Source: JBDKVA01 sp039679375
GTDB taxonomy: Bacteria; Bacillota; Clostridia; Acetivibrionales; DTU013
Reading direction: 5' to 3'
NCBI GenBank assembly: GCA_039679375.1
Contig: JBDKVA010000211.1
Location: 1 to 54,679 of the forward strand
Length of the DNA: 54,679 nucleotides
Position numbers and translations under genes: made by a program. Of this stretch, positions 41,309-48,280 are shown piece after piece. Below the pieces are notes generated by a model. The model saw nothing but the letters and a program-made list of their open reading frames with translations, searched no databases and had not been told where the DNA came from. Within the stretch, counting starts at the first letter, position 1. The number at the start of each line of letters is the position of its first letter.

Positions 41309-41466
41309 AGGATACCTCCACTCTGAAACAAAGACTGTTTTGCCGCTTTTCCCGGCAGCAAGGACTGATCCTCACTGTAATATAGAAATTATAACGTCCG
41401 GCATATTTAAAGTCTTCCTGTAACTTATTGTTATATATCATCAATATGAACGTTTTTTGTTAAGAC

Positions 41467-41572
41467 TAGGGTCGGCTAAAATATTACTTCCGATTCTTTT
41501 TTGAGGAATGGAGCGGTTAGTGCAGTTCCTCGAAAAAGTTTAGCGGAAGTTATATTTTAACGATCCCTTAAC
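41467..41572. repeat. Long imperfect inverted repeat between araC-like gene and leuC
   Basis: The left arm GGGTCGGCTAAAATATTACT (from 41470) pairs with the right arm ending TATATTTTAACGATCCC. In the middle TTCTTTTTTGAGGAA pairs with TTCCTCGAAAAAG. About 45 bases per arm with an apical loop near TTAG. No T-run follows on either strand, so it is not a simple terminator. Confidence 0.75.
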
Positions 41573-41585
41573 ATAACAGTATCTC

Positions 41586-42470
41586 TCACTTAGACTTCTT
41601 CCTGTATTGCAGCGGCGTAAGGTGGGTAAATTTTTTGAACATTTCGTTGAATCTCTGTTGATTTGAGAAGCCGACGCTCAGCGCAATGTCACTGATCTTA
41701 AAGCCGGTATCTATCAGCAATTCCTTGGCTCGCTCTATACGGACCTTAAGCACGTAATTGATCGGGCTCATGCCGGTCTCTTCCTTAAAAGCCCTTGTAA
41801 AATAGCTTGGGCTGAGAAAAACAAACTTTGCTATATCTCCAAGTGAAATATCACGTTCGAAGTTGGTGTGGATAAAGTTGATTGCAATACCGATCAATTC
41901 CTTGAGCTTTGGACTTTTTGTCTTGATGCTGTTCTCCCATTCCATTTTCAAAGCGCGCGAAAGCAGTACGAAAAGCTCCATTACCAGCAGGTAATTGAGA
42001 AATTCGCTTCCCGGTTCAACGCTCTCACGCTCTTTCAGTATCCTGTTCAGAAGTACGATGATTTCATTCTTTTGGCTAACCTTTAATGTAATAAACGGTC
42101 CGGTCTCACGGCTGCTGACAAAGTTGAGGAAATCCTCGAGCGGTACTTCGGAGTATTCCCCGTCGATTTTGTTCTCAAACTTGAAATTGAGCACAATAAA
42201 TTCGCAGCCGCTTTCTGATTTAACGATGAATTTGTGGTACTGCATCGGTTTGATAATGATAATGTCATTTGGTCCGAGTGGTACCGGCTGACCCGCTATT
42301 TCAAAAACAGCATAACCTTTTTTCATGTATACGGTTTCATAATTTTCATGGCGGTTTGGTTCCATGGACCAGGTAATATCTTGAATTCTTTCAATCGTTT
42401 TCACAATTACCGGCAGGAAATTGGAAGAGTTCAGCAAGCTTTCCCATGCCTTCGGCAGAAGTTTTTCCAC
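41586..42470 (-). CDS. AraC-family transcriptional regulator with cupin sensor
   Basis: The 294-residue protein has an N-terminal cupin-like ligand domain (YETVYMKKGYAVFEIAGQPV, GPNDIIIIKPMQYHKF) and a C-terminal double HTH (SLGDIAKFVFLSPSYFTRAF and ISDIALSVGFSNQQRFNEMF). This layout is common in regulators of carbohydrate uptake, but the ligand is unknown. A family I copy lies directly upstream of its start, so its promoter may lie inside or beyond this element. Its target genes are not evident from context. Confidence 0.93.
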   Translation of the reverse strand: MEKLLPKAWESLLNSSNFLPVIVKTIERIQDITWSMEPNRHENYETVYMKKGYAVFEIAGQPVPLGPNDIIIIKPMQYHKFIVKSESGCEFIVLNFKFENKIDGEYSEVPLEDFLNFVSSRETGPFITLKVSQKNEIIVLLNRILKERESVEPGSEFLNYLLVMELFVLLSRALKMEWENSIKTKSPKLKELIGIAINFIHTNFERDISLGDIAKFVFLSPSYFTRAFKEETGMSPINYVLKVRIERAKELLIDTGFKISDIALSVGFSNQQRFNEMFKKFTHLTPLQYRKKSK

Positions 42471-42487
42471 AAAATCACCTCACTCTT

Positions 42488-42591
42488 ACTAATGTGGGCT
42501 ACCGCCCACAACCCAACGAATGTACATATTGCCGCGAATGTGAAACTATTTTCCTGTTTTTTATTGCAATTTCGCGGCAGTAAGTTACTAA
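42488..42591 (-). repeat. Family I two-hairpin element, copy E (104 bp)
   Basis: On the plus strand starts ACTAATGTGGGCTACCGCCC and ends GTTACTAA, 18 bases upstream of the AraC-like start. Both ends are ACTAA here, so a 5-bp direct repeat brackets the element. Confidence 0.9.
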
Positions 42592-42645
42592 AATTATACA
42601 CCGCATCTTCATAATTGTCACGGGCGAAATGCGGAAAGGAGGCCA

Positions 42646-42882
42646 TCAGGCCTCCATTTCGTCGAGATCTATTGAATCAAGCAGCTTTTTCAGTTCCCCG
42701 ACCTCACCCTTGTTCAGCGTAACACCCTTTCCCATTTTTTCATGCGTTTCATCCCAGTCCCTGATGTCCAGTTTTGGCTTGCGGTCATTCCAGCTTACCA
42801 AATTGACCTCCTTCTTCCAGCCCTTCGTCCCTTCCCCGATAATGCCGACGCTTTTCTTGATTTCAAACTTCAAATCAGCCAT
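42646..42882 (-). CDS. YdbC/PC4-like ssDNA-binding protein
   Basis: A 78-residue protein of the YdbC family, a bacterial relative of the eukaryotic coactivator PC4 that binds single-stranded DNA. Family blocks: LKFEIKKSVGIIGEGTKGWK, KEVNLVSWNDRKPKLDIRDW and KGVTLNKGEVGELKKLLDSI. Length is typical. It follows the pilus operon, but no functional link is known. Confidence 0.9.
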   Translation of the reverse strand: MADLKFEIKKSVGIIGEGTKGWKKEVNLVSWNDRKPKLDIRDWDETHEKMGKGVTLNKGEVGELKKLLDSIDLDEMEA

Positions 42883-42957
42883 ATTTACCCCCCATATAGT
42901 TTAATAAATGTTTTTATGCAGTTTTATGTAAACGGATTTACCGTTCCTGCCAATAAC

Positions 42958-43635
42958 CTACTGTGCCGAGACGCTTGAAATTTCAAGCCTCCCATTGCTC
43001 TTTGCAAATGCCAGGAATGCAGCCTGCTCTACTGTCACCTCAAAGCATACATATTTTGGCGTCTTTTCTGCTTCAGTCCGGTCTGTGACCCTGGCGTCTT
43101 CATCAATGAGACCTGCAATGCGGATATTTTTCAACACCTTTACACCGCTGGAAGCCGGAGACACAGTTTCCACGCCGTTTGCCAGAGGAGGTTCATCCTT
43201 CAGCTCGCCATGGTTCGGCACATAAATGATATCGACATTCTGCCCGTCTGAAAGCTGCCAGCCATTAGCCCGGTCTGTTTCAAATTCCACACAAAACAGT
43301 CTTTTGCTATGATCCTCCGCTTCAATTATACCACCTTCACCGGATAAAAGTTTAGATCCCAGCAACATCTCACCAGCTTCGATATCCATGCCGGTTCTTT
43401 TCGAAACTGCATTTTCCATATCCCGAAGCGCATTGGGATGGACCGAACCAGCGCCTATCTCCTTTATTTCCAGCATATCACCGGTAATGACGGTGTTTCT
43501 GGAAATGCGCACCTTCGCAAAGACCGCTTTCTCTTTGACCTCATATCCTGAGGCATTTGAAATAATCGTCATTTCTATAATCACAAGCAGCAGGGCAATG
43601 AAAAATGCGCCGCCGATCCATCCATACTTCTTCAT
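42958..43635 (-). CDS. cpaB: CpaB/RcpC-like SAF-domain pilus protein
   Basis: A 225-residue protein with an N-terminal membrane segment (WIGGAFFIALLLVIIEMTII) and an SAF domain (VFAKVRISRNTVITGDML; RTGMDIEAGEMLLGSKL), followed by a beta-rich domain. CpaB is a periplasmic or cell-wall part of Tad pilus machines. The ATG at 43635 has GGAGA upstream. Last pilus gene of the operon. Confidence 0.85.
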   Translation of the reverse strand: MKKYGWIGGAFFIALLLVIIEMTIISNASGYEVKEKAVFAKVRISRNTVITGDMLEIKEIGAGSVHPNALRDMENAVSKRTGMDIEAGEMLLGSKLLSGEGGIIEAEDHSKRLFCVEFETDRANGWQLSDGQNVDIIYVPNHGELKDEPPLANGVETVSPASSGVKVLKNIRIAGLIDEDARVTDRTEAEKTPKYVCFEVTVEQAAFLAFAKSNGRLEISSVSAQ

Positions 43636-43713
43636 ATACCATCTCTCCAACATTTCGTAATTATTTCGCCTGATACTGCGGACAGTTCTGCCCGGCGGCA
43701 GTTCCGACCAGTA

Positions 43714-44238
43714 TTAATTATTTACCGGGATCTCCGAATCCACATGTACTTCAATATCAATATAATCCTTCCCCAGCATTCCCAATATCAGTTCCCTGTA
43801 TAGGGAGGGCTTCACAGGCACTTTAATGCAGCTGTGGACGGACGGTCTCACAATCGTCGCACCGCCTGGGCATACTACCGGAAATGCATCCGTGCAAATT
43901 TCAAGCGAGCTGACCACTACACGCCCTTCTGCGATGGATCCGGCTTCAGGGTATAACCCCTCGTCAAGCCCCAGATTGACACAAAGCAGCTTTTCAAAAA
44001 TATCCATTGCCTCCGTGCGTTCAAATTTTATGCTCACCTGCCCAAGACTGCCTGTTTTTAATGCATTATAAGAAGAAATATTGGTCATATCCACCGCATC
44101 GCGTATCACCCTTGCCTTTTCCATCAGTACATACTTCTCGGCAACGGTTGAAAACACAGGCAGTATAACAAATATGACCATCGCGGCGGCTACTACGACA
44201 TCTATCACAGCGCTCCCCTTTTTATTGCGGCTAACCAT
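43714..44238 (-). CDS. TadE/TadG-like pseudopilin
   Basis: A 174-residue protein with a short basic leader (MVSRNKKGSAVIDVVVAAAM) leading into one hydrophobic helix, as in TadE-type pseudopilins, then an extracytoplasmic domain with four cysteines. Its start overlaps the stop of the preceding gene (TGATG), so the two are translationally linked. The exact TadE/F/G assignment is not possible by eye. Confidence 0.75.
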   Translation of the reverse strand: MVSRNKKGSAVIDVVVAAAMVIFVILPVFSTVAEKYVLMEKARVIRDAVDMTNISSYNALKTGSLGQVSIKFERTEAMDIFEKLLCVNLGLDEGLYPEAGSIAEGRVVVSSLEICTDAFPVVCPGGATIVRPSVHSCIKVPVKPSLYRELILGMLGKDYIDIEVHVDSEIPVNN

Positions 44239-44615
44239 CAGTTTACCACCTTCCTGGACATAGAGGCCTTGTTATAGACCATGCGCAGCTTCACGTCCTC
44301 CCTTTTGAACAGTGAAACCAGCCTGTTATAGGTATAGTCCCCCTCTACACGCAGCGTCAGCATACTTCCCTGCCTTGCATTTGCAGTCCCTGATATGATA
44401 ATGCCGGTCAAGCCCCTATTCTCAAGCTCAAAACGAAGATTCTGCTTTTCGGCGGCACTCAATCCCCCGGCATTTTCCATTTTGAGCAACGTACTCCGGC
44501 ATATCATGTCAAGTTCGGCTTTCATGGACAGCGGTAAAAAGAATTCAATCAGATATACAAGCATGCAAACCATAATAATAAGTACGATTCCCGTAACAAT
44601 CGCTTTAACCGGCAT
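44238..44615 (-). CDS. DUF4320-like pilus-locus protein
   Basis: A 125-residue protein with one N-terminal membrane helix (AIVTGIVLIIMVCMLVYLIE) and a soluble domain starting LSMKAELDMICRSTLLKMEN. The pattern is that of the DUF4320 proteins in clostridial Tad-like loci, which are TadE-like minor pilins. It lies between the pilin candidate and the TadE-like gene. Confidence 0.72.
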   Translation of the reverse strand: MPVKAIVTGIVLIIMVCMLVYLIEFFLPLSMKAELDMICRSTLLKMENAGGLSAAEKQNLRFELENRGLTGIIISGTANARQGSMLTLRVEGDYTYNRLVSLFKREDVKLRMVYNKASMSRKVVN

Positions 44616-44631
44616 AACGCACCTCTTTAGA

Positions 44632-44937
44632 TCAAGTATGGAATATACTGGCCTTTATAGTATTGTCCCACCAGTTTTTAAGCTCTGTCATGATACTGTC
44701 AGCAAGAGCCCTCAGACCGGGAACAACCACAAATCCGGCTATGATAAGCGCAGCTGCAATCCCAAGCAGCTCATTCATCCCGAACCCCCTCTCGTCGTAC
44801 GTCAGGCGGTTTTTCAGCAGCGACCTGCTTTTCCGCCCCTGAGAATGATACCCCTGCAAAATCGAATTCCATCCCTGCCCCATCCGATAATACCTTTGTT
44901 TTAGGGAGTTCTGATACTTTAACATACTGATTTTCAT
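44632..44937 (-). CDS. Flp-type pilin candidate
   Basis: A 101-residue protein with a long basic leader of about 50 residues, then ERGFGMNELLGIAAALIIAG, a hydrophobic helix beginning right after a Gly-Phe and Glu5-like pattern, as in class IV prepilins (cleavage expected at G/FGMNE or nearby). The short tail is polar. The leader is unusually long for a Flp pilin, and no prepilin peptidase gene is present in the window. ATG at 44937 follows GGAGGTG. Confidence 0.68.
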   Translation of the reverse strand: MKISMLKYQNSLKQRYYRMGQGWNSILQGYHSQGRKSRSLLKNRLTYDERGFGMNELLGIAAALIIAGFVVVPGLRALADSIMTELKNWWDNTIKASIFHT

Positions 44938-44950
44938 AAGACACCTCCAT

Positions 44951-45856
44951 TTAATTTATGAATATTTTACCAACAGCCTGCCCAATTTCACCGACCATCG
45001 GTATAATGATCATCACAACTACGATCGCGATAAATACTGCCGCGGCGCCAACGCAACGATTCCTGCAGCTGTCGGTCTCCGCCTGTATATAGTTGAAGTA
45101 TTTCTTGAACATGATATCCTCCTGCCTTGCCAGAAGCTCCTTGTTGTCGCCGGTATCTATGCCCTGCTTCAATGCGATGCAAAGCGTCTCCGCTTCATGC
45201 ACATCGAAATTGGATCGGAACTCCTTCAATGCGGCATCAATATCCAGTGTCAGCTCGTACCTCGCAGCAAGCCTGACCATGATCCCTCTGAGTTCGCTGT
45301 CGTCGATCACCTCATAGACGGACCGTACGGCATCGGTTGGCTTCACTCCGGAAGAGATCTGATTATGCAGGTATTTATATATCTTGTAAATGTACTTCTG
45401 AAACCGCAGGTTTATTTTTTTCCTGCCCGAAGAAATGACCGTTTCCATTACCGCATTAATGAAGACTACAGCTGCCAGAGGCCTTATGACGTCCGGATAG
45501 TTCAACAGGCAGGCTGCTATGAAAACAACCGGAGATACCATATATTTCACGCAAAGATACACAATGGCGGAATAGTCACCCTTATATCCTGCTTTCCTCA
45601 TCTTGTCCCTCGCCTTTTTGTAAAAGCTGCCCTTTTCAAAGCGCTTTCCGAAGGCTGCCATACTTTGTTCCATAAGCCTTGTGCACCTCCGGTGCAGCGA
45701 TATACCTGAGTTTCTCGCTCCAAGTGCCTCATATACGCGTTTATTTCTGCAAATTTTCAAGGTTTTGCAAAAAAACAATCCAAACAATACATTCGCCGAA
45801 TAAAGCGCCATGAATAGGATCCTATGCTCTTGAATCAGCCTCATCATATAATCCAT
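44951..45856 (-). CDS. tadC: TadC-like type II secretion F-domain protein
   Basis: A 301-residue inner-membrane platform protein. It has an N-terminal helix (ILFMALYSANVLFGLFF), two central helices (VVFIAACLLNYPD region), a T2SF domain with RLAARYELTLDIDAALKEF and TLCIALKQGIDTGDNKELL, and a C-terminal helix (VGAAAVFIAIVVVMIIIPMV). Works with TadB under the CpaF ATPase. Starts ten bases after the tadB stop. Confidence 0.88.
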   Translation of the reverse strand: MDYMMRLIQEHRILFMALYSANVLFGLFFCKTLKICRNKRVYEALGARNSGISLHRRCTRLMEQSMAAFGKRFEKGSFYKKARDKMRKAGYKGDYSAIVYLCVKYMVSPVVFIAACLLNYPDVIRPLAAVVFINAVMETVISSGRKKINLRFQKYIYKIYKYLHNQISSGVKPTDAVRSVYEVIDDSELRGIMVRLAARYELTLDIDAALKEFRSNFDVHEAETLCIALKQGIDTGDNKELLARQEDIMFKKYFNYIQAETDSCRNRCVGAAAVFIAIVVVMIIIPMVGEIGQAVGKIFIN

Positions 45857-45865
45857 GCCACAACC

Positions 45866-46819
45866 TCAATTCTTGAATTTCGTAATACCTGCCGTAAGAT
45901 AAAAGCCCAGCGCATACATGCCGCTGAACACCGTCAGCAGCAGCTTCCCTTCCAGCGTACGCAGGTAGAAATCACCAACCTGCGGAGTGAAATTCATAAA
46001 AAGATATGCCAGACCAAGTACTGCAAACATGACAAAGTAAATAATCAACCGGTCTTTATATGTAGAGATCTTTCTCCTGTTGTATTCCTCATCGATCCTG
46101 TAGAATTGGTTTTCCAGGTTTGTCAGCAGCTTAATGATATCCCCCCTGTGCTGAAGGCTTAGCTTTACATTTACGATAAAATCCCGGAATTGGGGATTGT
46201 CCACCTTCATCTGCAGCATGTCCAGTGCCTCGGAGTAATCCATACCGCGGTTGACCTGTATGACCATATCCCTTATGAATGTCTCAAGCGGTTCCCCTAC
46301 ATTTGAATCCAGGGATCTTTCAAATGCAAACATGATGTCTTCTTTTACAGAGCACCACCTGTTCAGCACAGAAATATATTCCGACATTCTTTTCCTCACC
46401 GTTTCGGAATTATAGCGAGAAAGCAGGTCGAGCGCAAAAAGCGGTACAATGGAGATCATTGCGCTAATAAACAGCGAAGACGGTAAAAATCCCAGGATGC
46501 GGTTAATCGGCATGAAAACCGCCAGGAATATAACTACAATTAAAGTATTTAGAATGTATATATTCATAAAGGGTATGTAATGCCGGATATTGGACTTTTC
46601 TATATAATAGAATTCCAAACGCTCCGGCAAATTCATACCTTTAGCCGTATCCGTATTTTCTCCGCGGACTCTTGACAGATTTTTATTTCCGCACTTTTGC
46701 CCAATACTTTTCAGCAGACGCCAAAAGATATCCTTCACTTCGGCCTTCCTGGCAATTGCCACAGCAAGCACCACATTAGCGCATACCAGTAATATGGAGT
46801 TGATCAATAGCAAGTCCAT
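45866..46819 (-). CDS. tadB: TadB-like type II secretion F-domain protein
   Basis: A 317-residue membrane protein with helices near residues 5-22 and 85-130, a T2SF domain (EYISVLNRWCSVKEDIMFAF; QVNRGMDYSEALDMLQMKVD) and two C-terminal helices (LIIYFVMFAVLGLAYLFM). Forms the pilus assembly platform with TadC. Between cpaF and tadC, no gap of note. Confidence 0.88.
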   Translation of the reverse strand: MDLLLINSILLVCANVVLAVAIARKAEVKDIFWRLLKSIGQKCGNKNLSRVRGENTDTAKGMNLPERLEFYYIEKSNIRHYIPFMNIYILNTLIVVIFLAVFMPINRILGFLPSSLFISAMISIVPLFALDLLSRYNSETVRKRMSEYISVLNRWCSVKEDIMFAFERSLDSNVGEPLETFIRDMVIQVNRGMDYSEALDMLQMKVDNPQFRDFIVNVKLSLQHRGDIIKLLTNLENQFYRIDEEYNRRKISTYKDRLIIYFVMFAVLGLAYLFMNFTPQVGDFYLRTLEGKLLLTVFSGMYALGFYLTAGITKFKN

Positions 46820-46877
46820 CCGGAATTAATCCTCCCACTTGATGTGATTTGTAAAGTATTTAAGTAAATGAAATTTT

Positions 46878-48068
46878 CTAACCGCCTGTCTTCGGATAAA
46901 GCCTTTTATATGAAAACTGCCCTTTTATGCTGTCATAGCCCTCAACCTCGAGTACCTCGACTACTTTGAAGTCCCTGAGATAAAGTATATAATTAATGCT
47001 CCTGCCCAGCATTTCATTGATTGTTTTTTCGCTTTCTCCGATGTGCGCGCCCTTGCTTAAGGTAAGGAGCCTGGCAAACGCGTCTCCGGCACTTTCGGAG
47101 TGGGTCGTCGCAATACCCCGGTGGCCCGAAAAAGCAGCTTTTACAAACTCCCAGGCCTCATCCCCCGTTATTTCGCCGACACAATAGGTGTCAAGAGACA
47201 TGGTAAGTCCGTCCCTGACAAGGTCCTTTAATGTTACCGGCCTGCCGCCTTCGTTCTGTTTCTTTATTCTCTGCTCGATGCAGTAGGGCTTGTCCGGATA
47301 AACTTCCGCATCGGATTCGACGATCAGCACCCGTTCCATCTCCGGAAGAATGTTCACAAAAGCCCGCATAAGCGTAGTTTTTCCCGCAGCCCCCTTGCCG
47401 CAGAACAATACCGACGCATCACTTTTGGCAAGTCTCCTGATCAGGCTCATCAGGTCGTCATCCAGCATTCCAAGCTGCTTCAGATCCCCGAGTGTGTAAC
47501 TGTTCCTGCGGTGTTTCCTTATACTTATGGCAGGTCCGGCAATATTCCTGGGCTTTATGGAGACGTTTATCCTGAGCCTGTGTTTCTCGTCTGTCACCCT
47601 GCAATGACTATCATTTTCATTGAGGATACCTCCGTTTCGGATCGCAATCAGCTTGCAGTAGGTATCGAATATTTTTTCATTTCCAAAATTCACAGGTATT
47701 TTGCTCCGGACGCCATGCCGCTTGATGACAAACTGGTTGAATCTTGTGCCGTCAATATCGGTTATGTCCTCCTCCTCGATATATGGCTGCAGCTCTCCGT
47801 ATCCGAACATAAAGTCGAAAACTTTGCGTATCAGCTCATCCCTGTAAATACAGTAATGGTACTTGTGCAGGTCGATATCCTTGATCACCGCCGTTTCAAG
47901 AATGCTCCTGTCCGCCCGCCCTGCAGACACATCCGCTACCATTTCAGGCCAGTCCCTCAGGATATCGTTTGTAATATTGGATACGATCATATTCATATCG
48001 ACAACATTTTTCTCAATATTGGCGTAATCTTCATAGAAAAGCTGGTGATGCGATTTTACAACAGGCAT
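46878..48068 (-). CDS. cpaF: CpaF/TadA-type secretion ATPase
   Basis: The motor for Tad/Flp pilus assembly. The 396-residue protein has an N-terminal all-alpha domain, the GYGELQPYIEEEDITDIDG block, Walker A in FCGKGAAGKTTLMRAFVNIL, an Asp/Glu-rich VLIVESDAEVY in the Walker B place, and the His-box HRGIATTHSESAGDAFARL. ATG at 48068 with GGGAGG five bases upstream; an apparent longer frame runs through the family I element and is not coding. Confidence 0.93.
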   Translation of the reverse strand: MPVVKSHHQLFYEDYANIEKNVVDMNMIVSNITNDILRDWPEMVADVSAGRADRSILETAVIKDIDLHKYHYCIYRDELIRKVFDFMFGYGELQPYIEEEDITDIDGTRFNQFVIKRHGVRSKIPVNFGNEKIFDTYCKLIAIRNGGILNENDSHCRVTDEKHRLRINVSIKPRNIAGPAISIRKHRRNSYTLGDLKQLGMLDDDLMSLIRRLAKSDASVLFCGKGAAGKTTLMRAFVNILPEMERVLIVESDAEVYPDKPYCIEQRIKKQNEGGRPVTLKDLVRDGLTMSLDTYCVGEITGDEAWEFVKAAFSGHRGIATTHSESAGDAFARLLTLSKGAHIGESEKTINEMLGRSINYILYLRDFKVVEVLEVEGYDSIKGQFSYKRLYPKTGG

Positions 48069-48088
48069 GATTTCCTCCCGATTCACTT

Positions 48089-48190
48089 TTAGTAACTTAT
48101 TGCCGCCAAATTGCAATAAAAAATAAGAAAATAGTTTCATTCGCGGCAATAAGTACATTCGTTGGGTTGTGGGCGGTAGCCCACATTGGT
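48089..48190 (+). repeat. Family I two-hairpin element, copy F (102 bp)
   Basis: Runs from TTAGTAACTTATTGCCGCC to CCCACATTGGT, two bases shorter in the central spacer than the others. It lies between the kinase gene and cpaF, with 20 bases to the cpaF start. Confidence 0.9.
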
Positions 48191-48280
48191 ATCAATTACC
48201 CCACAGTTATCCGCCGTACTGAAATCTGCAGAGCCGGATCCTTCATTAATGCACACGCATTTTATGGATCACGCAATATA

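Noticed and set aside
41309..41466. T-box leader for leuC (and for metG at 6532-6672)
   Set aside because: No AGGGTGGNACCGCG-like antiterminator sequence or terminator pair was found in either region.
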